The notes under the pieces are model-generated. The model ran no database searches. It had not been told where the DNA came from and saw only the letters and a list, made by a program, of their open reading frames with translations. DNA of 64,000 bases from positions 968,501 to 1,032,500 of the forward strand of contig NZ_CP084910.1 in NCBI RefSeq assembly GCF_020535245.1. Direction: 5' to 3'. This DNA comes from Asticcacaulis sp. AND118 (GTDB lineage: Bacteria; Pseudomonadota; Alphaproteobacteria; Caulobacterales; Caulobacteraceae). Of this stretch, positions 17,937-27,479 are shown piece after piece (positions within the stretch are counted from its first letter, which is position 1; each line of letters starts with the position of its first letter). A program made the translations under genes and the position numbers.

Positions 17937-18679
17937 AAATTCTTTTTTCGAACCTCGGCTATGCGACGGGCATTTCCGGCAGCCTGTTCCACCACGTCAC
18001 CCGTGTGCACCGCCACGTCTATCAGTCGCCCGCCGCGCAGCAGGCCGTGCTGTCGCAGTTCCGGCAGATCATTGATGCGGCCCAGCCGGACCTGTGCTGT
18101 CTGGTCGAACTGGATCAGGGATCGGCGCATTCGGGTGGCTTCAATCAGCTTCAGGCCCTGACCTGTCATGACTACCGCGTCTTCGACATCGCCGGGAAAT
18201 ACGGCCCGGACAGCCACCTGACGCACCTGCCGTTCCATCACGGCAAGAGTAACGCCTTCATCGCGCGACAGCCCGTCGATTTCGACTATCTCTACTTCAC
18301 GGACGGCTCGAAGCGGCTGGTGCATCGCATCCGGTTACGCGATGGGCTGACCCTCTTTTTCACCCACTTCTCATTGCAACGCGCGGTGCGCGAAAAACAG
18401 TTTTCCCAGATGCGCGGCTGGATCGAGGAGGCCGGCGGCGATGCGATGATTCTGGCCGATTTCAATATCTTCAACGGACCGGAGGAACTGGCGTCGCTGA
18501 CCGGTGACGGGGCGATGGTGCTGTTGAATGCGCCGGACACGCCGACCTTCCGCTTTCATCGCTGGCGACATCTGCTCGATCTGTGCGTCTGCTCGCGCGG
18601 ACTGGCCGAGCGGTGGCAGATGAGCGTCATTCCTCAGCCCTTTTCGGACCACGCGGCGCTGCTGGTGGAAGAAGTGTGA
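17933..18679 (+). CDS. Endonuclease/exonuclease/phosphatase (EEP) superfamily protein, YbhP-like
   Basis: I start at ATG 17933, overlapping the previous stop by 4 bp, giving 248 residues. EEP-fold signatures are visible: N-term N-L-G-Y, D-L-C-C-L-V-E-L-D (metal Glu), F-F-T-H-F-S-L, I-L-A-D-F-N (Asp/Asn pair) and the C-terminal S-D-H-A-A-L. These make up the Mg-dependent phosphodiesterase active site. Coupling to a phospholipase D-type gene suggests a phospholipid or head-group substrate rather than DNA, but this is inference. Confidence 0.82.
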   Translation: MKILFSNLGYATGISGSLFHHVTRVHRHVYQSPAAQQAVLSQFRQIIDAAQPDLCCLVELDQGSAHSGGFNQLQALTCHDYRVFDIAGKYGPDSHLTHLPFHHGKSNAFIARQPVDFDYLYFTDGSKRLVHRIRLRDGLTLFFTHFSLQRAVREKQFSQMRGWIEEAGGDAMILADFNIFNGPEELASLTGDGAMVLLNAPDTPTFRFHRWRHLLDLCVCSRGLAERWQMSVIPQPFSDHAALLVEEV

Positions 18680-18680
18680 G

Positions 18681-18826
18681 AACCACGGAAAGCACAGAAA
18701 GCACGGAAAGGGCGTCGAGGGAGCAGCGCGAAGCGCCATATAATCTGCCCTCACCGTTATAGAGAAAAAGGCCCTTCGGGCATAATCGGTGCCACAGCCT
18801 TTCCGTGCTTTCTGTTTTCCGTGGTT
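18681..18826. repeat. Long imperfect inverted repeat filling a convergent gap
   Basis: The arm 18681-18711 (starting AACCACGGAAAG) and the arm 18798-18826 are complementary apart from a 2-nt insertion in the left arm. They enclose an 86-nt loop. The left arm begins just after the EEP stop, and the right arm covers the MFS stop codon. A roughly 29-bp stem would form in either transcript and may end or stabilise both mRNAs. Confidence 0.75.
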
Positions 18827-20030
18827 AAACCTCTTTCTTTGCCGCGCGCTCCGCGGCGATCATTAACCCCAGCGCCGCGACCGAACCGATCACCACCGCG
18901 GGGCCGAGCGCGGCCCAGCCCCACGCCCCGGCAATCGCGGCCAGCAGAGGCGGGCCGATCAGCGAACCGCCTGCGCCAAACTGCGTCAGCACGCCGTTAG
19001 CGGCGGCGACGTTCAGACCGGGGCTCATATGCGGCAGGCGGGCGAAGACGAGACTCGATCCAATCCCGGACACGGCGTTGAGCGCGACGATCAGCACGGC
19101 CAGCCATAGCGGATGGCCGCCGATGAAGATCAGGCAGGCCAGACCGGCAGGGATCAGCAGTCCGGCGAACAGGGCGATCCAGCGCGCGCGCTCGCCGCGT
19201 TGCAGCGCCTGCGCCGCCGCCCAGGCCCCGCCCAGGGTCGCCGCCGAGGCGATGCCGGTGACGGTGGCGGCCAGAGACGGCGACTGGCCCTGCTCGGTCA
19301 GGAACAGCGGGAACATGGCGATCAGCCCGACGAACAGGGTCGTGTAGAAGCCGAACCCGGCGCACATCAGCCAGACCGGGAGAGGCGGCAAGCGCATCCC
19401 GAAAAGTGCGAAACGGTGTTCGGACTCAGATGCGCGACCTTGAGAATCGGATTGCGCCTTGGTTGGCGGTTCGACGGCCGGGGTGCGCGCGGCGGCGAAC
19501 AGGGCCAGGCCGGCCAGCAGCGCCCACACTATCAGCACACTCCGCCAGCCGGTAAAGAGCAGCATGACGCCGCTCAGTCCCATGCCGATGGCGAAGCCCG
19601 CCGGGACGAAGGTGCTCCATAGGGTCAGGGCCGCCCCCTGATCCTGCGGCCTTGCGACCGTGGCGATCAGGGATGGGGCGGCGATGACGACCAACAGATA
19701 ACCGCCGCTTTCAATCAGGCGCGCCGCGAACAAGGTCCATACGCCGGGGATCAATGCGCCGCCCAGCCCGCCGACGGTCAGCAAGCCCATGCCGTAAAGC
19801 AGGGCCTTGCGGCTGCCCAGCCGGGCGATGAGCAGGCCGGCGATGATGCCGAGGCTGGCCCCGCCGGTCTCGATCAGCGAGACGAGCCACCCGGCTTCGA
19901 CGCGCGACAAGCCGAGGTCGTCAGAGATGACGGGGCTTAAAGAAGCGAACTTGCCCAGTGCGGCGGCCGCCAGAACGCCGGTAAACCACAGCAGGAAGAT
20001 GGGACGCCAATGGGAGTCAATGCGGATCAT
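18825..20030 (-). CDS. MFS transporter (CynX/NimT-like)
   Basis: The 401-residue protein has twelve membrane segments and the MFS loop 2-3 motif G-x-L-I-A-R-L-G-S-R-K-A. The cytoplasmic loop between helices 6 and 7 is extended. Residues about 199-213 of that loop are encoded by a 44-bp palindrome (19392-19435). The overall pattern resembles the CynX/NimT drug or anion exporter branch, but the substrate is unknown. The upstream gene on the same strand is a small XRE regulator, 134 bp away, which may control it. Confidence 0.85.
   Translation of the reverse strand: MIRIDSHWRPIFLLWFTGVLAAAALGKFASLSPVISDDLGLSRVEAGWLVSLIETGGASLGIIAGLLIARLGSRKALLYGMGLLTVGGLGGALIPGVWTLFAARLIESGGYLLVVIAAPSLIATVARPQDQGAALTLWSTFVPAGFAIGMGLSGVMLLFTGWRSVLIVWALLAGLALFAAARTPAVEPPTKAQSDSQGRASESEHRFALFGMRLPPLPVWLMCAGFGFYTTLFVGLIAMFPLFLTEQGQSPSLAATVTGIASAATLGGAWAAAQALQRGERARWIALFAGLLIPAGLACLIFIGGHPLWLAVLIVALNAVSGIGSSLVFARLPHMSPGLNVAAANGVLTQFGAGGSLIGPPLLAAIAGAWGWAALGPAVVIGSVAALGLMIAAERAAKKEV
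19392..19435. repeat. 44-bp palindrome, copy 2, inside the MFS coding region
   Basis: The ends are GCGCAT and ATGCGC, with an AAAAGTGCG core. It aligns over its full length with the copy at 56793 (roughly three quarters of positions equal by eye). A further GCGCAATCCGAT-like block, shared with copy 1, lies just beyond it at 19446-19457 on the other strand. It is read in frame in the MFS central loop. Confidence 0.75.
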
Positions 20031-20139
20031 GGACTGTCGATACGGTCGGGCGCGCGTCCGATCAACGCATATTTTATGCGGAATTTTTCAGCTCAGACGC
20101 CGCAGGGCTCCTCGCAAGCTTGGGCGGCCGGTCAGCCTT

Positions 20140-20162
20140 GCCAAGTCTCTTTGAGACTTGGC
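20140..20162 (-). terminator. Hairpin after the XRE gene
   Basis: A perfect 10-bp stem (20140-20149 with 20153-20162) with a TTT loop sits directly after the XRE stop codon. No T-run follows on the minus strand, so termination is uncertain. Confidence 0.4.
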
Positions 20163-20163
20163 G

Positions 20164-20688
20164 CTATAGCGTCGTCACCAGGCGCGCCGCCCGCCCGTCG
20201 GAAAGCAAAAGGCGTTCCCAGATAAGGCGGCTTTTGACGATGGGAATGACCGGGTGGTTGTTGGGGCCGGTATCGACCTCTATGCGCCCGATATGTCCGT
20301 CGCGCCAGCCGATCGTGTCCAGAGACGCCTCCGCCGCCAGAATTTCGGGCGTGGCGTAGCGGATCAGAGGCTTGCCCAGAAAAGCGCCCGGTTCGGCGCG
20401 CCAGAAACCTTCTCGCGACGCCGACACCGCCAGCAGATCGTGCGTGCGGTCGTCGATCAGGTGCTGGCTGAGGTGCGAACTTTCGACCAGCCGTCTGAGG
20501 ATGGCGTCCTGACCCGAGTCAGCCAGCAGCGTCTGGGCCCGGCGCCATTGGTCCTCCGGCAGGGGCAGGACGCCGCTCTCCCAGCGCGACACCGTGGTCT
20601 GCGTCACGCCCATCAGCTCGGCCAGATGGCTTTGCTTGAGGCCTTTCAGCAGACGCAGACGGCGTAGGGGCGAGTGGAGACGGGACAT
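20164..20688 (-). CDS. XRE-family transcriptional regulator
   Basis: I use ATG 20688, which leaves a short gap after the SDR gene; an upstream in-frame ATG at 20751 would overlap that gene. The 174-residue protein starts with a Cro/C1-type helix-turn-helix: residues 8-45, L-R-L-L-K-G-L-K-Q-S-H-L-A-E-L-M-G-V, then T-T-V-S-R-W-E-S-G. The C-terminal part (H-D-L-L-A-V-S-A-S-R-E-G-F-W) resembles a small PAS/LuxR-ligand-type sensing region but has no clear match. It may regulate the MFS gene downstream. Confidence 0.8.
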   Translation of the reverse strand: MSRLHSPLRRLRLLKGLKQSHLAELMGVTQTTVSRWESGVLPLPEDQWRRAQTLLADSGQDAILRRLVESSHLSQHLIDDRTHDLLAVSASREGFWRAEPGAFLGKPLIRYATPEILAAEASLDTIGWRDGHIGRIEVDTGPNNHPVIPIVKSRLIWERLLLSDGRAARLVTTL

Positions 20689-20719
20689 GGCCCAAGTGTG
20701 ACAGGGGCGGGACTTGAAT

Positions 20720-21703
20720 TCAATACCCGCCGATGACCGGCAGGACTTCACCGGTAATGTAGCTGGAGCAGTGGTTGGAGGCCAGAAACACGTAGGCGGG
20801 GGCCAGTTCCTCCGGTTGGGCGGGACGCTTCATCGGGGTTTGCGAACCGAACTGTTCGACCTCTTTCGACGGCTTTTCCGCCGGGTTGAGCGGCGTCCAG
20901 ACGGGGCCGGGAGCGACGGCATTGACGCGGATGCTCCTGGCCAGCAACTGCCCCGACAGGGCGCGGGTGAAGGCGTGGATGCCGCCCTTGGTCATCGAAT
21001 AGTCGACGATGGATTTTGAGCCGTCTATGCCGGTGATCGAGCCGGAATTGACGATCGATCCGCCCGCCTTCATGTGACGCAATACGGCCTGCGTCATATA
21101 GACATAGCCGTACAGATTGGTCTTCAGCGTCGTATCGAGATGCTCGGCGCTGATGTTCTCGAACTCCATCTCGTGCATCTGAAACGCGGCATTGTTGACC
21201 AGTATGTCGAGCCGCCCGAAGGCCTGCGCCGTCTCCTCAGCAGCGGCGAAACAGAAGTCGCGATTGGTGACATCGCCGGAAAACAGCAGGGCCTTGCGCC
21301 CCTCGGCCTCGACCAAGGCTTTGGTCTTTTCGGCGTCTTCGTGCTCGTTGAGGTAGATGATGGCGACGTCCGCGCCTTCACGGGCGAACAGCACCGCCAC
21401 GGCGCGCCCGATGCCGGAATCGCCGCCGGTGATGAGGGCCACCTTGTCCTTCAACTTATCGGAACCTTTGTAATAGGGCGCGTCGTAGAGCGGCTGAAGC
21501 TCCAGATCAGCCTCTATGCCCGGCTTGTCCAGCGTCTGATCGGGCAGGGGCGGTACAGGATACGGCCGCGCCCCGGTCTGCGGCACGGCGTCCTCGTCCG
21601 GGGCTTTTTGTTCCTGACCGACGCTGTGCTGAATGGCGCGATGGCGTTCGGCGGTCTGCTCGGCTTCGTCGGCGAATTGAGTAAAGCGTTCATCGAGGGT
21701 CAT
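20720..21703 (-). CDS. SDR-family oxidoreductase (YghA/GSP39-like)
   Basis: The 327-residue protein has the extended, Pro-rich N-terminus of the YghA/general-stress-protein-39 branch. The NAD(P) motif T-G-G-D-S-G-I-G (92-99), N-N-A-A, and catalytic Ser222, Tyr235 and Lys239 (Y-S-M-T-K) follow. It ends with I-T-G-E-V-L-P-V-I-G-G-Y. Such enzymes reduce aldehydes or ketones and are often stress-induced. It precedes the XRE gene on the same strand by about 31 bp. Confidence 0.9.
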   Translation of the reverse strand: MTLDERFTQFADEAEQTAERHRAIQHSVGQEQKAPDEDAVPQTGARPYPVPPLPDQTLDKPGIEADLELQPLYDAPYYKGSDKLKDKVALITGGDSGIGRAVAVLFAREGADVAIIYLNEHEDAEKTKALVEAEGRKALLFSGDVTNRDFCFAAAEETAQAFGRLDILVNNAAFQMHEMEFENISAEHLDTTLKTNLYGYVYMTQAVLRHMKAGGSIVNSGSITGIDGSKSIVDYSMTKGGIHAFTRALSGQLLARSIRVNAVAPGPVWTPLNPAEKPSKEVEQFGSQTPMKRPAQPEELAPAYVFLASNHCSSYITGEVLPVIGGY

Positions 21704-21782
21704 GTTCCACTCCGGTGGCTGGACCCGCCCGCTCTCCCTATGCCCCGCCGGGCCGTCAAAAAGCGATGCCCCTACGTCGGCA

Positions 21783-22544
21783 TTACATCGACATCCCGTT
21801 CAAAGCGGCCAATCCCATCCACAGCGCCATGGCCACCATCATCACATTCTCGGTCAGCGAGACGAAGCCCAGCGCCACATTGCTGTCGCCGCCGACGCAG
21901 GCGCATTTCAGCTCACGCTTGTCGATATAGACGGCCTTGAACACCGACACCGCTCCAATGGTCCCGATAAACAATGCCACCGGCACCGACAGCCAGGTCA
22001 AGGCGCCCGCGGCCATCAGCACGCCTGCGCCACCTTCAGCGAACGGATAGACATAGCCATAAGGCACCCAGCGTTTGGCTAGGAGGTCGTAATTCAGGAA
22101 CATGGTCGAGAACGTCTCGACATTCTGGAGCTTCAGCATCGACAGGGCGACCATGCTGAAGGCGATGAACCATTCCGCCGCGTGACCGGTGAAGGGAGTG
22201 CCGAACGCTGCATAGGACACGGCCAAAGCCAGCAGGGCCGTCATGGCGAAGACGGCGACAACCGGCGTGTAGGTCGGTTTTTTCGGATCGGGGACGCGCT
22301 GCCCGAAATGCCGGCGCAGATCGTCATAACCGCCGACACGCTCGCCGCCGATGAAGATCTGCGGTGTGGTCTTGACGTCGTGCTGGGCCTTGAAGGCGTC
22401 GGTCTGTTCGCGCGTCCTCAGCCAGTGGTCTTCGACCGCAAAGCCTTTGGATTTCAGTAAGTGCAGCGCCTTCAAGCCGTAGGGACAGGTGTGCGTCGGC
22501 ATGACCATGCGATAGAGCGTGGCGATTTTGGGCTGATCTGTCAT
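21783..22544 (-). CDS. Glutaredoxin domain fused to a MauE/DoxX-like membrane domain
   Basis: ATG 22544 has AAGGAGGG upstream, giving 253 residues. Residues 5-80 form a glutaredoxin fold with C20-P-Y-G and the T-T-P-Q-I-F-I-G-G-E cis-Pro region. Four to five membrane helices of the MauE/DoxX type follow, with a Cys pair in E-L-K-C-A-C-V-G-G facing the membrane surface. The layout suggests a membrane thiol-relay enzyme. A mer-like dyad (22574-22592) and a merR remnant lie upstream on the other strand, hinting at metal or redox control. Confidence 0.8.
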   Translation of the reverse strand: MTDQPKIATLYRMVMPTHTCPYGLKALHLLKSKGFAVEDHWLRTREQTDAFKAQHDVKTTPQIFIGGERVGGYDDLRRHFGQRVPDPKKPTYTPVVAVFAMTALLALAVSYAAFGTPFTGHAAEWFIAFSMVALSMLKLQNVETFSTMFLNYDLLAKRWVPYGYVYPFAEGGAGVLMAAGALTWLSVPVALFIGTIGAVSVFKAVYIDKRELKCACVGGDSNVALGFVSLTENVMMVAMALWMGLAALNGMSM

Positions 22545-22573
22545 CGTGCCCTCCTTTTGCTGGTCTCTATAGA

Positions 22574-22592
22574 TTCCGTACCATGGTGCGAA
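22574..22592. promoter_or_regulatory. MerR-type operator-like dyad
   Basis: TTCCGTAC-CATG-GTGCGAA resembles the mer operator (CCGTAC-N4-GTACGG) with two deviations. It lies between the start of the glutaredoxin-MauE gene and the merR-like remnant, the usual place for a MerR-family site. No purified promoter elements can be assigned with certainty. Confidence 0.4.
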
Positions 22593-22601
22593 CTTGCCCC
22601 T

Positions 22602-22727
22602 ATGGATGCGATGAGAATCCGGACGCTGGTGCGCAAGCGTGGTGTGAGTGTCGAAACGGTGCCCTACTATCAAAGGCACCGTTTGCGGGATCGGCGCTGG
22701 AAAAATGGCCCATACTGGCGCGCATAG
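22602..22727 (+). pseudogene. Remnant of a MerR-family regulator (DNA-binding part only)
   Basis: The 41-residue frame contains R-I-R-T-L-V-R-K-R-G-V-S-V-E-T-V-P-Y-Y-Q-R, which matches the MerR winged-helix start (G-V-S-V-E-T-I-R-Y-Y-E-R), and then W-K-N-G-P-Y-W-R-A in place of N-G-Y-R-R-Y. It stops there, without the dimer helix or metal site. The sequence turns AT-rich within about 60 bp of the stop. The divergent position to the glutaredoxin-MauE gene is typical for a MerR regulator and its target. Confidence 0.6.
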
Positions 22728-22739
22728 TCGCGGCCCATG

Positions 22740-23785
22740 CCTGATCCCGACGGCGCTTGAAGTATAGAAAGGGAGGGGGTTGAAGACCTCGTAACAGTGT
22801 AAATTTAAGAGAATGTCAAAAATTTTCTTCAAAGATGGAAAATTATTCGATTTGGCAGTAAATCTATCCAATGAACCTCAGTCTATATGTAAGTCTTGAT
22901 CTGGGAAACCCAATGGTTTGTTGGGAGGTCGCTATAGGCCGTTTACGATCGGTATGTGATAAGCCAAAGAGTGAAGGATGTATCTCTCTATGGCAGTATA
23001 GCCTTTTAAAGCGATATGCTGAAAAAGGTTTGCACAGTAGGTTTATCGATGAGCTGAGACTTGAGGAGGTAAGGTTGAATCATTACTCAAATCAAGTTTC
23101 AAGGATGAGTGGTTTGTTCTTTTTTGAGGATGAAGAAACCTCAGGAGTGGCGGTCAATCGTTGGAAATTAAGCAATAATAATAGAGTTACGGAGGGCGTA
23201 AATATCTCGGCTAGTAAAATATCTAAATTGGACTCTGAATGGATAACTCAGTGCTTAGGTAATGAAAGTGGTTCAGATTGGATGCATTCTTATTGGCGGG
23301 GCGAAGTTTACGGAATTAAACCTTTAACTGAGATTTTGGTTTCTGGAATAGGCGTGATAGAATCAGGAACAATAAGAGAAAAGGCATATCGTTGGTTTTA
23401 TAATAAAGAACCGAGTATAACGTCGTTGTTAAGTGCCTCAATGATTTGTTTTTATTATGGTGTAGAAGATGCGGGCGAATGTGCGCCGATGATATTTCGA
23501 AATGAAAATGGCATTAAAGGATCATTCGTAATAAAGACGAAATCAATATTAAATGCTGATGTCCCCTCGCTTCGAGAAAGGTTCAAATCTGAAGGATTTT
23601 CAGTGCCGATTCATCCTTTGGGGGATGTTATGAAAATGCCTGACATGGGAGGATTTGACATTCGATTTGAAGACTCCGAAATAATAAATATTTTTGAAAA
23701 TATTCATAAATAGTTTGTATATTACATACGTATTTTGTTCGAATATTTTATGAAATTAGATATTATACTTGTTAAGCGGGTTTGG
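22740..23785. other. AT-rich island of probable foreign origin
   Basis: Base composition drops sharply from the GC-rich surroundings to an AT-rich stretch with rare codons such as ATA, TTA and AGA. It begins just after the merR remnant and ends near the thiC downstream region. I found no integrase, transposase, tRNA or clear flanking direct repeat. It carries one long gene. Confidence 0.7.
22871..23713 (+). CDS. Unknown AT-rich gene, weakly DUF2441/ART-like
   Basis: The 280-residue product has no signal peptide or membrane segment and uses codons unlike its neighbours. Residues about 65-90 (E-E-V-R, then S-R-M-S-G-L-F-F-F-E-D-E) and Y-W-R-G-E followed by P-L-T-E-I-L-V-S-G-I-G-V-I faintly recall DUF2441-type proteins with an ADP-ribosyltransferase-like fold. 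I hold this loosely. The ATG has no good ribosome site. A 28-codon frame at 22813 with AAGAGA upstream runs into it in another frame, so the true start or an early frameshift is unresolved. Possible effector or defence gene by context only. Confidence 0.6.
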   Translation: MNLSLYVSLDLGNPMVCWEVAIGRLRSVCDKPKSEGCISLWQYSLLKRYAEKGLHSRFIDELRLEEVRLNHYSNQVSRMSGLFFFEDEETSGVAVNRWKLSNNNRVTEGVNISASKISKLDSEWITQCLGNESGSDWMHSYWRGEVYGIKPLTEILVSGIGVIESGTIREKAYRWFYNKEPSITSLLSASMICFYYGVEDAGECAPMIFRNENGIKGSFVIKTKSILNADVPSLRERFKSEGFSVPIHPLGDVMKMPDMGGFDIRFEDSEIINIFENIHK

Positions 23786-23808
23786 GGCAACTGGCACGAA
23801 GGCCTTCT

Positions 23809-23883
23809 TCTTGAAAGCCCCTCCGCCTCGACGCGCTTCGCTTGCGCGGCACCTCCCCCGCTTTCGCAGGGGAGGAGGGCGTA
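23809..23883. repeat. Partial intergenic palindromic element
   Basis: A C-rich/G-rich stretch (CCCCTCCGCCTCG, then CTCCCCCGCTTTCGCAGGGGAGG) resembles one end of the longer mosaic repeats at 33727, 41536, 43737, 57243 and 58910. It sits between the AT-rich island and the thiC stop. Confidence 0.45.
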
Positions 23884-23887
23884 GGGA

Positions 23888-25852
<1,965 letters not shown>

Positions 25853-25855
25853 TTA

Positions 25856-25980
25856 CTCACTCCCTTCGCCGGCATGACCCGGATCAGGTTCGGCGGTTTT
25901 AGGGCGCGGCTCTTTCTTGTGAGGGAAAGAATGGGCACCCGGTCTCAGCCCGCACAAACCTGCGGACACTCCGGTGAACG
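25856..25980 (-). promoter_or_regulatory. TPP (THI-box) riboswitch of thiC
   Basis: Read on the minus strand, the leader contains GGAGTG, GCTGAGACCGGGTGCCC, then GAACCTGATCCGGGTCAT and GCCGGCGAAGGGAGTGAG. These are the conserved sensor blocks of the TPP riboswitch in the correct order. About 115 nt separate it from the thiC start, room for an expression platform that hides the ribosome site. Confidence 0.95.
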
Positions 25981-26121
25981 AAGCCTGGAATTTAGAGGAA
26001 GGCGCGCAGGGGAGCAAGGGGAATGTCACATTGCTGAGGGTCTTACCCTCTTTACCCATTGGTAAACTTCCGGGCGCAAACTTATCCACAGAAGGGTCGT
26101 TCAGAACCCGGAGGAAGTCGC

Positions 26122-26610
26122 ATGACCGGACGCGAAACTCTACGCACCGTGTCGGAGCAGGAACTGCACATGAAGGTCGGTGCCTATGATGAGTTGCGCC
26201 ACCCGCATGGCTATGTCTATCCGAAAGAACGCCATCATTGGTACTGGTTCGCCGGGATAGGCGCGTCGGCAGTTGTGGTCGGAGCCGTCTTCTGGGGCTA
26301 TGCGCTCTATGAACGCGGGGCGGCTCCGGTGTGTGCTTCAAGCCTTGTCGATCGATCCGTCGCGCCGGGCGGCAGTCTGATGGCCGAAATCAGGCAGGTG
26401 TCCTGCCTCGGTGGCGCGCCGGACCTTCGGCTTGTGGTGCATGAGGCGGGCGATAGTGCCGAAACGCCCGCCGTTTCGGCCTTTGAGGCCGGGACCGAGG
26501 TGCAGTTACGCTGGCTGTCCGACGGCGAACTGGCCGTCGCCAAGCAGGGCGGGCGGGTGTGGTTCTTCAAGACCCACTGGAAAAAGGTGCGCGTACATCT
26601 GGCGCAGTAG
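26122..26610 (+). CDS. Single-span membrane protein of unknown function
   Basis: ATG 26122 follows GGAGGA at 26110, giving 162 residues. A charged cytoplasmic start (H-P-H-G-Y-V-Y-P-K-E-R-H-H) is followed by one membrane helix (residues about 40-62, W-F-A-G-I-G-A-S-A-V-V-V-G). The C-terminal domain is probably periplasmic, with two Cys and a beta-rich R-W-L-S-D-G-E ending. I do not recognise it. It is convergent with the lipoprotein at 26613, leaving a 2-bp gap. Confidence 0.65.
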   Translation: MTGRETLRTVSEQELHMKVGAYDELRHPHGYVYPKERHHWYWFAGIGASAVVVGAVFWGYALYERGAAPVCASSLVDRSVAPGGSLMAEIRQVSCLGGAPDLRLVVHEAGDSAETPAVSAFEAGTEVQLRWLSDGELAVAKQGGRVWFFKTHWKKVRVHLAQ

Positions 26611-26612
26611 CG

Positions 26613-27332
26613 CTACTCGGTAAAAAAGTCTTTGAGAGGCTGACTTTCGAACGTCGGCAAGGGTCTGTTGCCGGGTTTAGGGTCATCGGCGTGCACAATC
26701 CAGCGCGTTGCCCTCAATGTCCAATCTGCGACGCCAACGCGCTCAGCCGTCGCGTCGAAGTGCCATACCCTGGGTTCACCTTCCTTATACGCCGGATAGT
26801 GTTCGCAGCTCACGCTCAGGCTGGTGGCGCTGATCCATTTGACCGGTCGGCACGAGGGTTGAAAGACAATAGCCTCTTCGCCCCCAAGCCAGTCCTTGAT
26901 GGACAGTGTGGACGAACCGTTCATTTCGTCCATCTCCTCCGACCCGGTGGCGATGAAGCGTCCGTCGGGGGCGGCTTTGGCGTTATATCCCCACAGCGGG
27001 AAGTCCTTGCCCGCCTTGTCAATGACCACTTCGTTGCCGCCTTCGCCGTGCTCAAATTTCAGCAGTGCAAAGTCCGCCAGCGTGGTGGCCGGGCGATCCT
27101 GAAGGCGGATGGGGCCTATGAAGCGCCAGATTTCGCAGGTGTCGAATCCCCCACAATCTTTGGGATTGCTTTTGCGGCGGCCTATGACCTGCCCGTTATG
27201 GAACAGGGTCAGTTCGTCGCCCTTCTGCACCACCAGAGGTGCGGCCTTATCCAGTGCGGGCCCGGTGGTGCTGCACCCGGCCAGCAGCAAGGCGACCGAT
27301 ACACCCCCCAGCCATTTCTCAAAAGATCGCAT
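26613..27332 (-). CDS. Lipoprotein of unknown function
   Basis: ATG 27332 lies after GGGGGAGG, giving 239 residues. The signal ends in a lipobox L-L-L-A-G-C (Cys at about 19), so it is lipid-anchored in the envelope. The mature part is probably a beta-propeller-like or beta-rich domain with repeated W and aromatic strands (E-I-W-R-F-I-G, E-P-R-V-W-H-F-D-A) and two Cys pairs. No family is recognised. The Lol retention residues after Cys (S-T) favour the outer membrane. Confidence 0.7.
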   Translation of the reverse strand: MRSFEKWLGGVSVALLLAGCSTTGPALDKAAPLVVQKGDELTLFHNGQVIGRRKSNPKDCGGFDTCEIWRFIGPIRLQDRPATTLADFALLKFEHGEGGNEVVIDKAGKDFPLWGYNAKAAPDGRFIATGSEEMDEMNGSSTLSIKDWLGGEEAIVFQPSCRPVKWISATSLSVSCEHYPAYKEGEPRVWHFDATAERVGVADWTLRATRWIVHADDPKPGNRPLPTFESQPLKDFFTE

Positions 27333-27479
27333 CTTAACCTCCCCCAATGCACCCTCATTTTGGGAGCGACGTCAACAAAGTCAATTGCAAACGATATTAC
27401 GAGGGCGGCTGAGTGATTTGGGTCTTCCTTTTGCGCCCGCGCACGCTACATCTTCCGGGTCAGTCACAGGAGGTCACCC

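Noticed and set aside
22740-23785. Island as a prophage or integrative element
   Set aside because: No integrase, transposase, tRNA target or flanking direct repeats could be found.
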